From the IMG/VR virus record IMGVR_UViG_3300009068_000028, positions 27,680 to 91,679 of that record: 64,000 nucleotides of DNA; one strand, given 5' to 3'. Shown one piece after another: positions 59,772 through 64,000 of this stretch. Every line of letters starts with the position of its first letter. The stretch's first letter is position 1. This DNA is from a virus. The notes beneath the pieces were generated by a model. It made no database searches, had not been told where the DNA came from, and was given only the letters and a program-made list of their open reading frames with translations. The translations under genes and the position numbers were made by a program.

Positions 59772-61178
59772 ATGGCAACAGTCAACAAAAACTTTAGAGT
59801 CAAGAATGGCTTAACTGTTGAAGGCAACGTAACCATTACAGGTACAAACGGAACCATCAATAGCTCAAACATTCTTACCGAAGCTACCGTAGCATATCCT
59901 AATGTATTTGCAACAATTAGTGCTAACGGAACATCAGTAGTTGCAGATAGCAGTACTGATACACTTACACTCACACCAAGCACTGGAATTACAATTGTGG
60001 GTAACGCAACAAGCGATACAATCACGATTACTAACTCAGATCTTGGTTCAGCACAAGAAATTTTTAAGACAGTTAGTGCTAACGGTACGTCAATTGTTGC
60101 AGACAGCAACACCGACACGCTTACCCTAACTCCAAGCACTGGAATTACCATTGTTGGTAACGCAACAAGTGATACTATTACAATTACAAACTCTGGTGTA
60201 ACAGGTCTTACTGGAACTGCGAATGAGGTTGAAGTTTCCGCATCTACTGGTTCAGTAACAGTTGGTCTTCCAGATAACGTAACAATTGGTAATAACCTTA
60301 CCGTTACTGGAAACCTAACAGTCAGCGGTACAACTACAACCCTTAATACAGACACGCTTGCTGTTGAAGACAACATTGTTGTTCTTAATAGCAACATTAC
60401 TGGAACACCAACTCTTGACGCTGGTATTGAAGTTGAGCGTGGAGATTACACCAATGCAAAGATCTTCTGGAAAGAATCAGCAAACGCTTGGTATCTTGCT
60501 ACTCCTGGAGATTCTGGGGCTGCAGCTTCAGAAGCAGTCATTGCAACTGGTGGCTCTGTAAACGTATTCAACAATTTCTCTGATGGAACAAACATTGCTT
60601 CACCAGATAGTTCAGACGATACTTTTACATTCACAGCAGGTACTGGAGTCACAGCAGTAATTAGTGCAGCAGGAGACTCTCTTACAATCACAAACACTGG
60701 TGTAACAGGAATTACTGGTACTGCAAATCAAATTATTGCTAACGCTTCTTCAGGTAGCGTAGGTCTTTCACTACCGCAGAGCATTAATACAACTTCTGCA
60801 GTTACCTTTGCAAATGTCACAGCTGGAAATGTTATTGCAAATACTGTTGTTATGCAACAGGCTGCCATTGACACATTTTCAGTAGGGCTAACAGGTACAA
60901 GTGCAACTGGTGTTGACACTGCTTGGAGCTCTACAACATATGGAACTGCAAAGTACACAATTCAAGCTCGTAATGCTGGTGGAGATATCTATGCAATTGA
61001 AATTCTTGCGGTAGCCACAGGTTCAAACGTCTATGTAACAGAATATGCTGAGGTATACAGTTCAGCAGAACCAATTATTACAACAGACGTTACAAACGCT
61101 GCTGGCTCAGTACAACTTTCAGTTACTGGAACTAACGGAGTTACCGTTAAAACCACCAGAACATTGATTGAAGTCTAA
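59772..61178 (+). CDS. repeat-rich tail fibre protein
   Basis: 468 aa with AAGGAG upstream. Two near copies of a GTSxVADSxTDTLTLTPSTG unit (about 55-92 and 105-142), each followed by ITIVGNATSDTITITN. A GNLTVSGTTTTLNTDTL shaft and a globular C-terminal part follow. Beta-helix fibre architecture is likely; the repeat units recur in the next gene. Confidence 0.75.
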   Translation: MATVNKNFRVKNGLTVEGNVTITGTNGTINSSNILTEATVAYPNVFATISANGTSVVADSSTDTLTLTPSTGITIVGNATSDTITITNSDLGSAQEIFKTVSANGTSIVADSNTDTLTLTPSTGITIVGNATSDTITITNSGVTGLTGTANEVEVSASTGSVTVGLPDNVTIGNNLTVTGNLTVSGTTTTLNTDTLAVEDNIVVLNSNITGTPTLDAGIEVERGDYTNAKIFWKESANAWYLATPGDSGAAASEAVIATGGSVNVFNNFSDGTNIASPDSSDDTFTFTAGTGVTAVISAAGDSLTITNTGVTGITGTANQIIANASSGSVGLSLPQSINTTSAVTFANVTAGNVIANTVVMQQAAIDTFSVGLTGTSATGVDTAWSSTTYGTAKYTIQARNAGGDIYAIEILAVATGSNVYVTEYAEVYSSAEPIITTDVTNAAGSVQLSVTGTNGVTVKTTRTLIEV

Positions 61179-61218
61179 TTAGTTAGTTGTTGAGTATCAT
61201 TATCTGGTATAATTTACT

Positions 61219-61234
61219 AAGGTGATGATACTTG
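61219..61234 (+). promoter_or_regulatory. RBS and TTG start of last fibre gene
   Basis: AAGGTGATG (61219-61227) precedes TTG at 61232. TATAAT at 61208-61213 is the -10 box. Confidence 0.6.
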
Positions 61235-64000
61235 GCTACTAATAATAAAGACTTCAGGATCAAAAATGGTCTGATAGTTGATGGTGCTAATGCTACGGTA
61301 AATGGTAGTAGCGTTCTTACTACCGCTTCTTCTATAGACGCACTTGGTGATGTTACAATTTCTTCTCCCACTTCTGGACAAGCTCTTAAGTGGAATGGAA
61401 CTGCTTGGGTTAACGAAGCAAACTTCACAGGCTATGACTATGAAATTCACGTTAGTCAAGTAGATGGAAATGATACTACTGGTAATGGTGATTTGCTTAC
61501 TCCAGTTGCTTCTATTACTAAGGCATTGACTTTAGTAGATTCACAGCGTAAAACCATTATTGTTCACCCAGGAACGTACACTGAAAGCCCATCAATAACT
61601 GTCCAATACACGACCATAACTGGTCCAGGGCTTATTGGTGGAAACATCGTAATCTCTGGAACTGTAAGCACAAGTGTTGGCTGTACTATTTCAGGGCTAA
61701 AGATGACAAACCTTACTATCACTACGCCCACTGGTACAGGGAATGTAAACATCTTGAACTGTGAAGTTTCTGGAACTCTCACAAAGAGCAGTAATGCTGA
61801 CTACACCGTTCTTCGTTTGTGTGATTTTAATGCCGCAAGTATTACTGGGGCTGGACTAGTAGCCATCTTTGGTGGCAACCCGAACTTCATAACGGTCAAC
61901 AACGCTAGTGCGAATGTAATTGTAAAAAGTGCCGTCACCGTTGCTCCTGTTCTAACTGCTGGAACACTGAGCCTTGTAGATTCTGTGGTTGGTGCTGCTG
62001 TGACCAATGCCGTGACATCTGCTGCTTCAAGCGTCATTACCTTAGCAAACTGCCAATTACTGACCTCAGCACTAAACAATGTCGCACCAGTTGTTTTAAA
62101 CGGCTTCTACTCAATCCTGAACTGTGTATATGATAAGCCAAATTCAACCTTAGTTGCTTCGTCTGGTACTGGTGGCACAACAAACGCCATTGATTACTTC
62201 CAATACATCAACGCAGATAATGTTAATGCTGCTACAGTAAATGCAACCACTCTAATTGGAAACACAAACGCTTCAACAATTACTACTGGAACTATTTCAA
62301 ATGCACGTACATCGGCAAACTCTGCTAATGGTGCATCAACAATTGTTGCTCGTGATGCAAACGGTAGTTTTGCTGCAAACGTGATTAATGCAACAACTTT
62401 TAGCGGTAGCGGTGCAAGTCTTACATCAATTCCAAACTCTTCATTAGTAAACAACTCTATTACTATTAATGGAAATGCTGTTGCCCTTGGTGGTAACATT
62501 ACTATTGCTGGTAGTAGTGGGAATTCATTCGAGACTATTTCTGCAAACGGTACTTCAGTAGTTGCTGATTCTTCTACAGATACCCTCACAATTACTCCTG
62601 GAGATGGTATTTCTATTACTGGAAATGCTACCTCAGATACTATTACTTTTACCCCCAATGTTGCTGGTGCATCTGCCAACGGTATTGTAACAACAGGCAC
62701 ACAAACATTTGCAGGAGAAAAAACATTTACTGGCAATGTTGCTGGTACTAATATAAGCGTAACTGGTAATGTTAATGCAGCAACAGTTAATGCAACTACA
62801 TTTACTGGTACTGCTTCTTTTGCAACTACTGCCAATGCTGTGGCAGTTGGAAATGTAACTGGTCTTGGAACAAATGTTTCTACATTTCTTGCTACCCCCA
62901 ACTCTTTAAATTTATTAAATACTGTACCTGATGAAACAGGATCAGGATCTTTAGTTTTTGCAACAAGTCCAGCTTTAACTACCCCAAATATTGGATCAGC
63001 AATTGGAACATCGGTAAATGTTACTGGTCAATTAATTTCAACGGTAGCAACAGGAACAGCCCCACTAGCAGTAACATCTACAACAATGGTTACAAACCTT
63101 ACTGCACAAGTTGCTACACAAGTAAATACAATTTCACAAGGAGCAACAAACGCAAACAGATACCTAACATTTGTTGATTCAAATAATGGAACATCTGGGG
63201 CAGAGATAATATATACACACGGCAGTTTATATTATAATGCATCAGATTCTTCACTTAGTGCTAATTATTTTATTGGTACTGGTGCAAATGTTACAAATGT
63301 TAATGCTACTACAGTAAATGCCACCACCCTGATTGGAAATACAAATGCTTCTACAATAACAACTGGAACAATTGATAATGCACGTACAAGTGCAAATACG
63401 GCTAACGGTGCTTCAACTATCGTTGCTCGTGATGCAAACGGTAGTTTTACTGCAAACGTAGTTACTGCTACAACTTTTAATACTCCTTTTACTCGCACCA
63501 ACCTTGTCACTAACCCAAACCTTGAGCTCAATGCTTCTAACTGGACCGCGACCAATGGCGGTGGCAGAGTTACAACAAGCCCTTATATCGGCACATACTG
63601 TTTTCAAGGTGACAGCGACGGTGAAACTGGAGATTCGCTTATAATTTATAGCCAGTCGTCTACTCTAGCAATTGGCACTAGCTATCGTGTTGGGGTTTGG
63701 GTAAGAGCCAGCACTAACTTGAGTGCAGATGCAGGTCAGCTTATTGGCAACTTCGGCTCGGCTACGGTAACTAAATACTTTACACCAACCACATCCTGGC
63801 AATTTGTTGAACTACCTGCAATTGTTGCAAGTCAAACTGCCTTAAGTGTCAGTATATATATACCTTCTTCTGGTCAAACACTTTTTGCCGACTCGCTTGT
63901 TGCCGAACTGACATCAACCTACACAGGAACATTCTTTGACGGCAACACGCCAGACGCTGGAGGGATTGATTACGGATGGACTGGAACAGCAAACGCTTCA
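61232..64000 (+). CDS. large tail-fibre adhesin, 3' end outside window
   Basis: 923 codons, all complete, still open at the window edge. TTG start, MATNNKDFRIKNGLIVDGA. Beta-helix region (about 100-300), a repeat unit copied at 62218-62400 and 63297-63460 (NATTLIGNTNASTITTGT), a FETISANGTSVVAD unit like the previous gene, and a C-terminal module (RTNLVTNPNLELN) homologous to the one at 58 kb. It is probably the host-binding fibre. Confidence 0.8.
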   Translation, partial: MATNNKDFRIKNGLIVDGANATVNGSSVLTTASSIDALGDVTISSPTSGQALKWNGTAWVNEANFTGYDYEIHVSQVDGNDTTGNGDLLTPVASITKALTLVDSQRKTIIVHPGTYTESPSITVQYTTITGPGLIGGNIVISGTVSTSVGCTISGLKMTNLTITTPTGTGNVNILNCEVSGTLTKSSNADYTVLRLCDFNAASITGAGLVAIFGGNPNFITVNNASANVIVKSAVTVAPVLTAGTLSLVDSVVGAAVTNAVTSAASSVITLANCQLLTSALNNVAPVVLNGFYSILNCVYDKPNSTLVASSGTGGTTNAIDYFQYINADNVNAATVNATTLIGNTNASTITTGTISNARTSANSANGASTIVARDANGSFAANVINATTFSGSGASLTSIPNSSLVNNSITINGNAVALGGNITIAGSSGNSFETISANGTSVVADSSTDTLTITPGDGISITGNATSDTITFTPNVAGASANGIVTTGTQTFAGEKTFTGNVAGTNISVTGNVNAATVNATTFTGTASFATTANAVAVGNVTGLGTNVSTFLATPNSLNLLNTVPDETGSGSLVFATSPALTTPNIGSAIGTSVNVTGQLISTVATGTAPLAVTSTTMVTNLTAQVATQVNTISQGATNANRYLTFVDSNNGTSGAEIIYTHGSLYYNASDSSLSANYFIGTGANVTNVNATTVNATTLIGNTNASTITTGTIDNARTSANTANGASTIVARDANGSFTANVVTATTFNTPFTRTNLVTNPNLELNASNWTATNGGGRVTTSPYIGTYCFQGDSDGETGDSLIIYSQSSTLAIGTSYRVGVWVRASTNLSADAGQLIGNFGSATVTKYFTPTTSWQFVELPAIVASQTALSVSIYIPSSGQTLFADSLVAELTSTYTGTFFDGNTPDAGGIDYGWTGTANAS

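Noticed and set aside
59663-60397. Long antisense open frame (244 codons) under the tail-fibre genes
   Set aside because: It is a Thr/Val-rich mirror of the repeat-rich fibre frame and lacks a start signal.
62194-62901. Antisense open frame (235 codons) under the last fibre gene
   Set aside because: Same reason: shadow of Ala/Thr/Asn repeats, no promoter or RBS.

Overview
This is 64 kb of an AT-rich (my estimate, roughly 40% GC) tailed bacteriophage genome, cut so that the window opens and closes inside virion structural genes. The host is very probably an actinobacterium. The evidence is a WhiB-type Fe-S protein, an NrdH/NrdI/NrdE/NrdF ribonucleotide reductase set, a DnaE-type polymerase with a PHP domain instead of a phage family-A polymerase, many GTG and TTG starts, and numerous leaderless -10/ATG promoters. 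The low GC content would fit a low-GC actinobacterium such as a freshwater lineage, but the host is inferred, not shown. I see no integrase, transposase or CRISPR array.

Layout. 1-3.2 kb: the end of a minor tail gene block and a MerR-like regulator. 3.2-20.6 kb: a rightward replication, recombination, packaging and nucleotide block with DnaB helicase, CHC2/TOPRIM primase, gp32-like ssDNA-binding protein, DNA polymerase III alpha, MazG, NrdH, RecA, two resolvase-like nucleases, a Cas4-like nuclease, both terminase subunits and NrdI/E/F. 20.7-28.7 kb: a secreted proline-repeat protein, holin-like membrane proteins, an M23 endolysin, a glycosyltransferase and a TIM-barrel isomerase, dCMP deaminase, WhiB and tRNA-Asn and tRNA-Thr. 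28.7-32.3 kb: four leftward glycosyltransferase genes. 32.3-39.3 kb: a small structured RNA, a Tudor-domain protein, a Stealth-type transferase, tRNA-Ile and tRNA-Arg, an HNH protein, many very small genes, a secreted protein and a GNAT acetyltransferase.

39.3-40.0 kb is an AT-rich non-coding gap with iterated TCGTAAT words and DnaA-box-like sites, and is a candidate origin. 40.0-53.3 kb is a leftward array of about 40 very small genes (22-183 aa, plus one 340-aa DUF932 protein) and a tRNA-Asp. This array is controlled by about 25 copies of a 29-bp promoter of invariant geometry. Thirteen intergenic gaps also carry an upstream GGCTCGGG box, and TTATCCACA sites are interspersed. This regulatory array is the most unusual feature of the window. 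53.3-55.3 kb is a junction of short genes on both strands. 55.3-64 kb returns to rightward late genes: an exported NlpC/P60 hydrolase, baseplate or tail accessory proteins, and two large repeat-rich tail-fibre proteins, the second running off the window.

Working together: the 3-20 kb genes form a nearly self-contained replisome, recombination, dNTP and packaging unit. The lysis, fibre and glycosylation genes act at the cell envelope or on virion glycans. The leftward array looks like a host-takeover (early) region of tiny acidic and zinc-ribbon proteins, each small operon under a copy of one shared promoter. Start sites were set from ribosome-binding sites, stop/start overlaps (TAATG, ATGA) or -10 boxes six bases before an ATG. 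Functions are from recognisable motifs only; no database search was possible.
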